The notes below the pieces were generated by a model. The model made no database searches. It had not been told where the DNA came from and was given only the letters and a program-made list of their open reading frames with translations. Of a stretch of 5,126 nucleotides of DNA, positions 1 through 5,126 are shown in pieces. The DNA is taken from positions 1 through 5,126 of the forward strand of contig CALEWF010000258.1 in the NCBI GenBank assembly GCA_937925455.1, in the 5' to 3' direction. Source of the DNA: an uncultured Flavobacteriales bacterium. GTDB taxonomy: Bacteria > Bacteroidota > Bacteroidia > CAIKAF01. Every line of letters begins with the position of its first letter. Positions within the stretch are counted from its first letter, which is position 1. A program made the translations under genes and the position numbers.

Positions 1-17
1 AATCAAAAACATCAGTT

Positions 18-547
18 ATGAGTATTATTCCTACCAATTATCCGGTTATCATATAAGCTTATTTTGAGCTGATACTTAAAACCGATATTATCAACTTGAA
101 TGAATTATTGCTTTACCCAGTTCGAGAGTTATTTAGTGTATTAAATCAAATTCCTTCCGATAAGGCGAATTTAAAATACCAACCCTGCAAATGACCATCA
201 TGGAAGTATTGATGCATATTTTAGATACTGAACGTATCTTTGCTTTCAGAGCATTTTGCATTAGCAGAAATGACCCTCATGTTTTGCATGGTTTTGATGA
301 AAATGAATATGTAGAAAATAGCAGGGCTTCTATCAAAGACTTTTATTCTCTTCAGCAGGAATATGCAGCTCATCATCAATACGTTCTACATTTTTTTAGA
401 AACCTTACCTGGAATGAATCAGAAAGTTGGGGTAAGGTTGCTAATTTCGAAGTTTCAGCCCGTATTTTAGGTTATGCTATTGCAGGTCACACATTGCATC
501 ATTCAGAGGTATTGAAACAAAAATATTTGCCCTTGTTGAATCGTTAA
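18..547 (+). pseudogene. DinB-family (DUF664-like) metal-binding protein, disrupted by a stop and a frameshift
   Basis: DinB-family proteins are four-helix-bundle putative metal-dependent enzymes (the fold also contains thiol-transferases); no specific substrate can be assigned. Reading from ATG at 18 gives MSIIPTNYPVII, then an in-frame TAA at 54-56. The same frame continues with family-like sequence (AYFELILKTD, then LNQIPSDKANLKYQPCK) to a TGA at 192-194. The rest of the domain resumes one frame over from 194 as TIMEVLMHILDTERIFAFRA. Adding one G after 193 would turn TGA into TGG and restore the familiar GKW-[ST]-I-x-EV motif (here CKWTIMEV), giving about 176 codons, a normal family length. 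The putative metal-ligand histidines survive in MHILDTER and in GHTLHH near the C-terminus. An apparent ORF from ATG 191 lacks the first helix and is not a natural start. The 3' end overlaps the convergent gene by 4 bp. Family assignment is confident; whether the lesions are biological or sequencing errors is open. Confidence 0.8.
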
Positions 548-960
548 AAACCAATGGCGAAATATTTAAATTGTAGCTTAGTACCAGGTTTAACCGGCTG
601 ATCTACCCCCGCTTTTTTTAAATTATCGCTAAAGTCTTCTAAAATTTTAAATTCAATACTTTGCGATGCTTCCATTACTTTATACACCTCAGCTTTAGCT
701 GCCGGCACCCACCCCAAGGGCTTTCCATCAGCCCCTTTTTTATCAACATAGTACATCAAATTCAATTTGGTACCCTTTTGTGGATATTCTTCTAATTCTT
801 CCACATTATCAATCTTTACCGTTATAAATACTCCCAGCCTGGAAGTTACGGTTCCTTCAGCTTCAAACACCGTAGTATCGCCGGGCATTGTCATATTGCC
901 GGCATATAACTGGGTAGAAAATAGAGTAGCCATTAATAACAAAAATGCAATACGGTTCAT
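544..960 (-). CDS. Small exported protein of unknown function
   Basis: I do not recognise a named family. From ATG at 960-958 the product is 138 aa. It opens with a typical signal peptide (MNRIAFLLLMATLFSTQLYA), with likely cleavage after the LYA at residue 20, leaving a mature periplasmic or secreted domain of about 118 aa without cysteine. The mature part alternates beta-like stretches with charged turns. It contains two similar segments, KGTKLNLMYY (62-71) and PGTKLQFKYF (125-134), suggesting a duplicated beta unit. An in-frame ATG two codons upstream (964-966) is an alternative start, and the frame stays open to a TTG at 988-990, but neither improves the signal peptide. The minus-strand promoter candidate at 979-1009 would leave a short leader before 960. 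The stop codon overlaps the end of the DinB pseudogene within TTAA at 544-547. It appears monocistronic, and neighbours give no functional hint. Confidence 0.75.
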   Translation of the reverse strand: MNRIAFLLLMATLFSTQLYAGNMTMPGDTTVFEAEGTVTSRLGVFITVKIDNVEELEEYPQKGTKLNLMYYVDKKGADGKPLGWVPAAKAEVYKVMEASQSIEFKILEDFSDNLKKAGVDQPVKPGTKLQFKYFAIGF

Positions 961-978
961 ATACATGAAATTTAACAG

Positions 979-1009
979 CAATTTATTCAATTACAAATTT
1001 TAAACCAAA
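979..1009 (-). promoter_or_regulatory. Candidate Bacteroidota-type promoter for the 544-960 gene
   Basis: On the minus strand TTTG (plus 1006-1009) is followed after 20 nt by TAAATTG (plus 979-985), close to the Bacteroidota -33 TTTG / -7 TAnnTTTG pattern but one T short. The start site would fall near 972-974, giving a leader of roughly 12-14 nt before the ATG at 960. This is based on motif and spacing only, in AT-rich DNA where chance matches are common. Confidence 0.3.
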
Positions 1010-1014
1010 TCGCT

Positions 1015-1022
1015 TAATTTAG
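1015..1022 (+). promoter_or_regulatory. Weak -7-like element upstream of pdeM
   Basis: TAATTTAG matches 7 of 8 positions of the Bacteroidota -7 consensus TAnnTTTG and ends 7 nt before the ATG at 1030, so transcription would begin almost at the start codon. No convincing TTTG or TTG lies 19-21 nt upstream, which makes this weak. It would overlap the promoter candidate of the divergent 544-960 gene. Confidence 0.22.
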
Positions 1023-1029
1023 CAAAACT

Positions 1030-1668
1030 ATGTATGAATTACAGGTTCAAGGCTTAAAATTTTACTTATTACCACAAAAGGCACTTTTTATTCCTTCGTT
1101 TCATGCAATTGTTATTTCAGATGTGCATTTAGGCAAATCAGCACATTTTCGTAAAAATGGAATTCCCCTTACTGAAGCACCACAGCAAATTGATTTACAA
1201 AATATTCAGTATTTAATAAATGTTTTTAAACCAACCAAGTTACTTTTTTTAGGCGATCTCTTTCATAGTTCTTACAATGATTCATGGCAACCTTTTAAAT
1301 TGTTGATTGCAGCTAATCCCTACGTTGAATTTATTTTAATTAAAGGGAATCATGATATTCTTTCTGATAAATTGTATATAGAATCGGGAATTAAAGTTCT
1401 TCATTCGCTGAAAGTTGAATCAAAGATTGTATTTTCACATGAACCGATTCTTGTTTCTGAGGGCTTATTTAATATTTTTGGTCACCTTCACCCTGCAATT
1501 TCTATCATCGGAAAAGGGAAGCAAAAAATTGTGTTGCCTTGTTTTTGGAAAAGAAAAAATCACTTAGCCATGCCCGGTTTTGGAAATACAACCGGTATTT
1601 ACAAAATAAAACCTAAGCCTGGTGACCAGGTATTTGCCATAACGCCACACTCGGTTATATCCTTATAA
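1030..1668 (+). CDS. pdeM: PdeM-like metallophosphoesterase (ligase-associated DNA damage response family)
   Basis: This 212-aa cytoplasmic protein belongs to the calcineurin-like phosphoesterases of the COG1407/PdeM type, predicted dimetal nucleases or phosphodiesterases named for their frequent linkage to an Lhr-like helicase and an ATP-dependent DNA ligase. The metal-binding motifs are all present in order: SDVHLGKSAHFRK (D31, H33), FLGDLFHS (D76), GNHD (N107, H108, D109), SHEP (H137) and GHLHP (H152, H154). The N-terminal phrase on recognising a ligand-free loop is lacking; the first strand block (VQGLKFYLLPQKALFIP) and the C-terminal MPGFGNTTG segment are typical of this subfamily. Length is normal and the gene appears intact. 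The start at ATG 1030 is the first codon of the conserved N-terminus. No helicase or ligase gene is adjacent: the upstream neighbour is divergent and a hairpin terminator follows, so the gene is monocistronic here. Enzyme family is confident; a DNA-repair role is inference from family members elsewhere. Confidence 0.87.
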   Translation: MYELQVQGLKFYLLPQKALFIPSFHAIVISDVHLGKSAHFRKNGIPLTEAPQQIDLQNIQYLINVFKPTKLLFLGDLFHSSYNDSWQPFKLLIAANPYVEFILIKGNHDILSDKLYIESGIKVLHSLKVESKIVFSHEPILVSEGLFNIFGHLHPAISIIGKGKQKIVLPCFWKRKNHLAMPGFGNTTGIYKIKPKPGDQVFAITPHSVISL

Positions 1669-1671
1669 AAC

Positions 1672-1700
1672 AAAAAAGCTGCTCTTGTTAAGACAGCTTT
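1672..1700. terminator. Bidirectional intrinsic terminator between convergent genes
   Basis: A hairpin lies at 1675-1700: AAAGCTG (1675-1681) pairs with CAGCTTT (1694-1700), and TCTT (1683-1686) pairs with AAGA (1690-1693). C1682 is a single bulge and the loop is GTT, so there are 11 base pairs. Read on the minus strand, the stem ends in a run of T from the six A at 1672-1677, which suits the 1728-2051 gene. Read on the plus strand it is followed by TTTAATATTA and begins just after the pdeM stop, so it can serve both genes. Confidence 0.8.
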
Positions 1701-1727
1701 AATATTATGCATAAATAAAAAATTGAA

Positions 1728-2051
1728 TTATGGGTTGTTCAATAGGGCAGAAAGCTGATAGCTATGGCCATGCATTTCAGCTTTTACGGTAAACCATACT
1801 GCACCTACTTGGCCATTCGTCCATTTATGAATCACCGTATTTTCAGGATAGCTAAAACCAACGGATTGACCTTGAGGAATAATTTTTTGTTCACCATTTA
1901 CAGCATAGCTAAAATCAGCCTGCGTATCATTGATTACTTTAAATTGAATATTCTGCGTAACATAAGAGCAATTGTTGGTCTCGTTGGCTGTAAAAGAAGT
2001 TAATACTCCAATTGAAAACAGTGATGCAGCAATTACAAGAATAAAAATCAA
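1728..2051 (-). CDS. Small exported protein of unknown function, no ATG start
   Basis: I do not recognise a family. From the TTG at 2051-2049 the product is 107 aa: a hydrophobic leader (IFILVIAASLFSIGVLTSF), likely cleavage near FTA at residue 22, then a roughly 85-residue beta-rich domain rich in Asn, Gln and aromatic residues with a single cysteine (C28). Notable stretches are FKVINDTQADFSYAVNGEQK and WTNGQVGAVWFTVKAEMHGH. The frame is open upstream to a TAA at 2087-2085 but contains no ATG or GTG. Just before the TTG the codons ATT AAA AAT AAA (2063-2052) would supply the positive n-region (KNK) that signal peptides normally need, so the biological start may be ATT at 2063-2061, giving 111 aa. 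An A-rich leader and a promoter candidate at 2089-2119 fit either start. The gene converges with pdeM, sharing its terminator, and diverges from acpP. Reality as a gene is likely; function is unknown. Confidence 0.68.
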   Translation of the reverse strand: MIFILVIAASLFSIGVLTSFTANETNNCSYVTQNIQFKVINDTQADFSYAVNGEQKIIPQGQSVGFSYPENTVIHKWTNGQVGAVWFTVKAEMHGHSYQLSALLNNP

Positions 2052-2088
2052 TTTATTTTTAATGGTTACTTGAATTTTAATGATTTAG

Positions 2089-2119
2089 TAAAAATAGAAC
2101 GATTCCTGAAATTTCGCAA
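2089..2119 (-). promoter_or_regulatory. Candidate promoter for the 1728-2051 gene
   Basis: On the minus strand TTG (plus 2117-2119) is followed after 20 nt by TATTTTTA (plus 2089-2096), which matches the Bacteroidota -7 TAnnTTTG at all but the last base. Transcription would start near 2083, about 20 nt before the ATT candidate start at 2063 and about 32 nt before the TTG at 2051. Confidence 0.35.
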
Positions 2120-2227
2120 GTGTTAACTCAATTTTAACAAGTGCAAATGGTTTAATAATTCAAAATCATGCCCTAAGCAGGGTTATTTAGATTCTTAAAA
2201 ATGCCTGCCATTTATTTTTGAAAAAAG

Positions 2228-2261
2228 TTTGATTGTTATTGTGCTAATTTTATTTACTTTG
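2228..2261 (+). promoter_or_regulatory. Candidate Bacteroidota-type promoter for acpP-fabF
   Basis: The -7-like octamer TTACTTTG at 2254-2261 differs from TAnnTTTG at one position. Upstream, TTTG at 2228-2231 lies 22 nt away and a TTG at 2233-2235 lies 18 nt away; either could act as the -33 element. The start site would fall near 2266-2268, leaving a leader of about 22 nt before the acpP ATG at 2289 that ends in seven T. The same octamer recurs upstream of rnc. Confidence 0.5.
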
Positions 2262-2288
2262 CAGCGTAAAACCAAAAAATATTTTTTT

Positions 2289-2528
2289 ATGTCAGACATC
2301 GCATCTCGTGTAAAAGCCATTATTGTTGACAAGTTGGGAGTAGATGAAGCAGAGGTTACTCCTCAGGCTAGTTTTACCAATGATTTAGGAGCTGATTCGT
2401 TGGATACTGTTGAACTCATCATGGAATTCGAAAAAGAATTCAATATCGCAATTCCTGATGATCAGGCTGAAAAAATCAGCACGGTGGGCGAAGCCATTAA
2501 ATATATTGAGGATAACGTCAAAGCTTAA
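2289..2528 (+). CDS. acpP: Acyl carrier protein
   Basis: AcpP is the small acidic cytoplasmic carrier that holds fatty-acyl intermediates as thioesters on a 4'-phosphopantetheine arm during type II fatty-acid synthesis. The product is 79 aa, the usual length. The attachment site is Ser37 in LGADSLDTVELIMEFEKEF (33-51), followed by the acidic helix II that docks on FabF and the other synthase enzymes; the DDQAEKISTVGEAI segment leads into the last helix. The frame is open upstream to a TTG at 2229, but the conserved N-terminus MSDIASRVKAII fixes the start at the ATG at 2289. fabF begins 12 bp after the stop, so the two form an operon of carrier and condensing enzyme, an arrangement common in many bacteria. 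The gene is intact, and no unusual residue was seen. Confidence 0.97.
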   Translation: MSDIASRVKAIIVDKLGVDEAEVTPQASFTNDLGADSLDTVELIMEFEKEFNIAIPDDQAEKISTVGEAIKYIEDNVKA

Positions 2529-2540
2529 TCTTTTTACTTT

Positions 2541-3794
2541 ATGGCATCAAAGCGCGTAGTGGTTACCGGCTTAGGTGCACTTACGCCTATTGGTAATAAT
2601 GTCTCGGAATATTGGGCAGCATTATCAAAGGGTGTTAGTGGAGCGGCTCCCATTACCCGCTTTGATGTTTCTAAGTTTAAAACCCATTTTGCCTGCGAGG
2701 TAAAAAACTTTGATCCACTGCAGTTCATTGATAAAAAAGAAGTTCGTAGGCTGGATCCATTTGTTCAATATGCTTTAGCTACTTCTCAGGAAGCAGTTGA
2801 TGATAGTGGTATTTCCAATGAAACAATAAATCCGGATCGAATTGGTGTGATCTGGGCATCTGGCATTGGGGGTATCACTTCATTCTTTAATGAGGTAGCA
2901 GAATACGCCAAAGGGGATGGAACACCCCGCTTTAGCCCGTTTTTTATACCTAAGGTAATTGTTGACATTGCTGCCGGACATATTTCCATGCGTTTTGGCT
3001 TTCGTGGGCCTAATTATGCTACGGTTTCAGCGTGTGCCTCATCTACGCATGCCATAATTGATGCTTTTAACCTAATTCGGCTGGGTAAAGCGGATGCTAT
3101 TTTGTGTGGTGGTTCTGAAGCAGCCGTGAATGAACCTGGTATTGGTGGATTTAATGCCATGCATGCTTTATCTACCAGAAATGATGATCCTGCTACGGCT
3201 TCACGTCCTTTTGATAATGACCGCGATGGTTTTGTTCTTGGTGAAGGGGCTGGCGCTATTGTTTTGGAAGAATTAGAACATGCAAAAGCTCGTGGTGCTA
3301 AAATCTATGCTGAAATGCTCGGAGGTGCCGCCACAGCCGATGCGTATCATTTAACCGCTCCACATCCTGAAGGTTTGGGGGCTATGAATGTAATGTTACA
3401 ATCGTTGAATGATGCCGGGCTACAGCCTGAAGATATAGATTACATTAATGTACATGGAACTTCCACTCCTTTGGGCGATATAGCCGAAACTTTAGCTATA
3501 AAAAAAGTGTTTGGGGAACATGCTTATAAATTACATATCAGTTCTACCAAATCAATGACTGGCCATTTATTGGGTGCTGCCGGTGCTATAGAAGCAATTG
3601 CTTCTATTCTTGCGGTAAAGAACGATTTGGTTCCTCCTACCATTAATCATTTTACCGATGATCCGGAAATTGATAGCCGGTTGAACCTAACATTTAATAC
3701 TGCTGTACAAACCAATCTTCGTACAGCACTGTCTAATACCTTTGGATTTGGAGGGCATAATGCCTCTGTTATTTTCGGAAAATATAATCCCTGA
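2541..3794 (+). CDS. fabF: Beta-ketoacyl-ACP synthase II
   Basis: FabF (KAS II) catalyses decarboxylating condensation of acyl-ACP with malonyl-ACP, extending the chain by two carbons in type II fatty-acid synthesis. The 417-aa thiolase-fold product has normal length. The active-site triad is complete: Cys165 in VSACASSTHA, His305 in NVHGTSTPLGD and His342 in SMTGHLLGAAG, with the conserved Lys337 in SSTKS. The C-terminal gating loop FGFGGHNAS (401-409) is present; Escherichia coli has Thr where this protein has His406, a variant I believe is frequent in Bacteroidota. The N-terminal RVVVTGLGALTPIGN block confirms the start at ATG 2541. The gene lies 12 bp after acpP, whose product is its substrate carrier, and 78 bp before rnc. 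No separate promoter is evident, so it is probably read from the acpP promoter. Confidence 0.97.
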   Translation: MASKRVVVTGLGALTPIGNNVSEYWAALSKGVSGAAPITRFDVSKFKTHFACEVKNFDPLQFIDKKEVRRLDPFVQYALATSQEAVDDSGISNETINPDRIGVIWASGIGGITSFFNEVAEYAKGDGTPRFSPFFIPKVIVDIAAGHISMRFGFRGPNYATVSACASSTHAIIDAFNLIRLGKADAILCGGSEAAVNEPGIGGFNAMHALSTRNDDPATASRPFDNDRDGFVLGEGAGAIVLEELEHAKARGAKIYAEMLGGAATADAYHLTAPHPEGLGAMNVMLQSLNDAGLQPEDIDYINVHGTSTPLGDIAETLAIKKVFGEHAYKLHISSTKSMTGHLLGAAGAIEAIASILAVKNDLVPPTINHFTDDPEIDSRLNLTFNTAVQTNLRTALSNTFGFGGHNASVIFGKYNP

Positions 3795-3810
3795 TTTTTT
3801 ATTCTATCTT

Positions 3811-3841
3811 CTTGTAATTTTTCTTTATTCAACTTACTTTG
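3811..3841 (+). promoter_or_regulatory. Candidate promoter for rnc inside the fabF-rnc gap
   Basis: TTG at 3812-3814 (within CTTG 3811-3814) is followed after exactly 19 nt by TTACTTTG at 3834-3841, the same -7-like octamer found upstream of acpP. Predicted transcription starts near 3846-3848, about 25 nt before the TTG start codon at 3873. Motif and spacing fit the Bacteroidota pattern well, so rnc may be transcribed separately as well as by read-through from fabF. No terminator is visible after fabF. Confidence 0.5.
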
Positions 3842-3872
3842 GTTGTAAAATTGTATTGTTATAGCCACCGTT

Positions 3873-4604
3873 TTGATTTATAATATTTTCAAGGTATTCA
3901 ATACTGATGATGAGCGTAAAGCTTATCAGAAAAAAATTCAACAAACCCTTGGTTTTAAGCCCGGAGCATTTGAATATTATGAAATGGCAATGCTTCATAG
4001 TTCGGCAACTGCCAATCAAAAAAAGGGTAAAATTGGACATAATGAACGGCTTGAGTTTTTAGGCGATTCGGTATTGGATCTTATAATAGCAGATATATTA
4101 TTTCTACAATATCCTGATAAAGATGAAGGTGAATTAACTCGCATGCGGTCTGTATTAGTAAATAGAGCCCAGCTCAATTATATTGCTAATGAAATGGGCT
4201 TGGATAAACTTATTATCGGGAATTTTGTAAAAAACATTTTGCCAGAAGACGTAAAAGGGAATGCGCTTGAAGCCTTGATTGGTGCTATATATTTAGACAA
4301 AGGATTTGCATTTACCTACAAATACGTAAAAAAAAAGATTATTGAAAAATACATTAAGTTTCAAGAGGTAATGCATGACCATCGCGACTATAAAAGCGAA
4401 TTGTTTATGTGGGCTCAAAAAAACAAACAACATATTCGTTTTGAAACGGTAAGCGATACAGGAAAAGGCGAAAAAAAACGCTATGTTATCAATGTATTGG
4501 TGGCTGGAAAAGTTGCAGGAACAGGTGAGGGAGGATCTAAAAAGAAAGCCGAGCAGCTTGCCTGTAAAAATGCTTGTAAAAAATTGAATATCAATATTAA
4601 ATAG
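3873..4604 (+). CDS. rnc: Ribonuclease III, non-ATG start
   Basis: RNase III cleaves double-stranded RNA as a cytoplasmic homodimer and processes rRNA precursors and structured mRNAs. The 243-aa product has the catalytic domain first, with signature HNERLEFLGDSVLDL (E58, E61, D65) and DEGELTRMRS (E85), then GNALEALIGAIYLD with E133 and Asn130 where Escherichia coli has the metal ligand Asp114. The double-stranded RNA-binding domain covers about 172-240, ending in the typical GEGGSKKKAEQLACKNA. No ATG exists between the fabF stop and codon 38, and starting at codon 38 would remove the first catalytic-domain helices. The TTG at 3873 is the best start and gives an N-terminus (IYNIF..., then LGFKPGAF) resembling Bacteroidota homologues. 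The frame opens at 3849 after a TAA, so ATT, ATA or GTT codons in between are less likely alternatives. Position after acpP-fabF is a conserved Bacteroidota arrangement. Identity is certain, start is not. Confidence 0.93.
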   Translation: MIYNIFKVFNTDDERKAYQKKIQQTLGFKPGAFEYYEMAMLHSSATANQKKGKIGHNERLEFLGDSVLDLIIADILFLQYPDKDEGELTRMRSVLVNRAQLNYIANEMGLDKLIIGNFVKNILPEDVKGNALEALIGAIYLDKGFAFTYKYVKKKIIEKYIKFQEVMHDHRDYKSELFMWAQKNKQHIRFETVSDTGKGEKKRYVINVLVAGKVAGTGEGGSKKKAEQLACKNACKKLNINIK

Positions 4605-4666
4605 CTCTTATTTAAATTATTTGTTCAATTATATCGATGCTAAGGATATGTTGTTGAGATTGCTTT

Positions 4667-4689
4667 TTGTAAATGAGTTACAATTTTTT
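4667..4689 (+). terminator. Weak intrinsic terminator downstream of rnc
   Basis: TTGTAA (4667-4672) and TTACAA (4678-4683) form a 6-bp stem around the loop ATGAG, followed by six T (4684-4689). The stem is AT-rich with a single GC pair, so it is weak, and its right arm includes the stop codon of the convergent DUF1772 gene. There is no T tract in the minus direction. Confidence 0.35.
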
Positions 4690-5126
4690 AAATAGCATTA
4701 TAAGAAGTAAAAGAAAAGAAATCAATGCCGCTATTGTTCTGAATAAATTCAATTGATTCCATTTAGCTTCGTAAGCGTCTCTTGCAGCTTTAAAATCTTC
4801 TGCAGTAAAAAGAGAAAGATCCATTGCTTCAATCATATTATTAAGTGGAACATTTCCAACCATTGTAATGCCTATTGTGCCAAGTAGATAAATTAATGTT
4901 GCACTTAGAATAAGGTAAAACGATGAATCAATTCTTACTCGATATTGGAGATAACAACTGATCACCAAGAAAATTACTGCTCCAAAGAACACAATAAAAA
5001 ATCCTGGATTAAGGATTTCCCGATTGATGGATTGCATCGTTTGAACATAGGCTTCATGTGGGATTTTTTTGGTGCCAGGGATAACCGAAACGACCCATCC
5101 GTAAAATAATCCGGCAGACAATGCAG
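4678..5126 (-). CDS. DUF1772 (anthrone oxygenase-like) membrane protein, 5' end cut by the window
   Basis: The reading frame stays open through the right edge of the window, so the N-terminus is missing, probably only 10-15 residues. The first complete codons read ALSAGLFYGWVVSVIPG, which matches the end of the first membrane helix and first loop of DUF1772 proteins. About 148 residues are visible. Counting from the Leu codon at 5121, further membrane segments lie at about 41-59, 67-87 and 126-144, for four helices in all. Family hallmarks are the INREILNPGFF stretch before helix 2, the MVGNVPLNN motif after helix 3 (87-95), and W121-N122 with R128 leading into helix 4. The family is related by sequence to fungal anthrone oxygenases, but bacterial members have no established function, so none is assigned. 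An apparent start at TTG 5121 is internal. The gene converges on rnc with a 73-bp gap. Confidence 0.85.
   Translation of the reverse strand, partial: ALSAGLFYGWVVSVIPGTKKIPHEAYVQTMQSINREILNPGFFIVFFGAVIFLVISCYLQYRVRIDSSFYLILSATLIYLLGTIGITMVGNVPLNNMIEAMDLSLFTAEDFKAARDAYEAKWNQLNLFRTIAALISFLLLLIMLFKKL

Noticed and set aside
191..547. An intact 118-aa gene starting at ATG 191
   Set aside because: The upstream frame carries the missing first helix of the DinB fold, so this ATG lies at a frameshift and is not a natural start. The locus is better described as a broken gene from 18.
767..1003. Plus-strand open frame opposite the exported-protein gene
   Set aside because: It is the antisense shadow of the minus-strand gene, which has a clear signal peptide; the plus frame shows no domain features.
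2122..2138. Inverted repeat GTTAA ... TTAAC as an operator between the divergent genes
   Set aside because: Only 5 bp per arm in AT-rich DNA, with no second copy in the window; chance is a sufficient explanation.
2171..2182. CCCT-AAGC-AGGG hairpin in the region before acpP as a terminator or riboswitch piece
   Set aside because: A 4-bp stem with no T tract and no larger conserved fold. It lies upstream of the predicted acpP transcription start.
2534..2541. TTACTTTA directly before the fabF ATG as a promoter
   Set aside because: It overlaps the start codon, so transcription would begin inside fabF, and no -33 element sits at the required distance.
3647..4040. Minus-strand open frames over the fabF end and rnc start
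   Set aside because: They overlap well-conserved plus-strand genes, resemble no known protein, and are shadows of the opposite-strand coding sequence.

Overview
The window looks like a core-chromosome segment from a member of the Bacteroidota, probably near Chitinophagales or Sphingobacteriales. The evidence is the acpP-fabF-rnc gene order, AT-rich DNA, the near absence of Shine-Dalgarno sequences, and promoter-like motifs that fit the Bacteroidota -33/-7 pattern (TTTG or TTG, a spacer of about 19-20, then TAnnTTTG). The genus is inference and cannot be fixed from this sequence. I see no mobile element, CRISPR array, tRNA or rRNA, and no defence or biosynthetic system.

Layout from left to right. 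Positions 18-547 hold a DinB-family gene broken by an in-frame TAA (54-56) and a one-base deletion near 192-194. Its 3' end overlaps by 4 bp (TTAA) the end of a convergent minus-strand gene for a small exported protein (544-960). Next is a stand-alone pdeM-type metallophosphoesterase gene (1030-1668, plus), separated by a bidirectional hairpin terminator (1672-1700) from a second small exported protein on the minus strand (1728-2051, possibly to 2063). A 237-bp divergent intergenic region (2052-2288) carries promoter candidates in both directions.

The right half is the fatty-acid and RNA-processing block. acpP (2289-2528) and fabF (2541-3794) lie 12 bp apart and are almost certainly co-transcribed. 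AcpP carries the growing acyl chain, and FabF condenses it with malonyl-ACP. rnc (RNase III, 3873-4604) follows after 78 bp. That gap holds its own promoter candidate, with the same TTACTTTG octamer as upstream of acpP, and rnc has no ATG start available. The window ends in a convergent minus-strand DUF1772 membrane-protein gene cut off by the window edge (4678-5126).

The points most worth a second look are the doubly disrupted DinB gene, the two genes that lack an ATG start (rnc and the 1728-2051 exported protein, where an ATT codon sits exactly where a signal-peptide start is expected), the shared promoter octamer, the internal duplication in the 544-960 protein, and an Asn at an RNase III metal-ligand position. 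Otherwise the region is ordinary housekeeping sequence.
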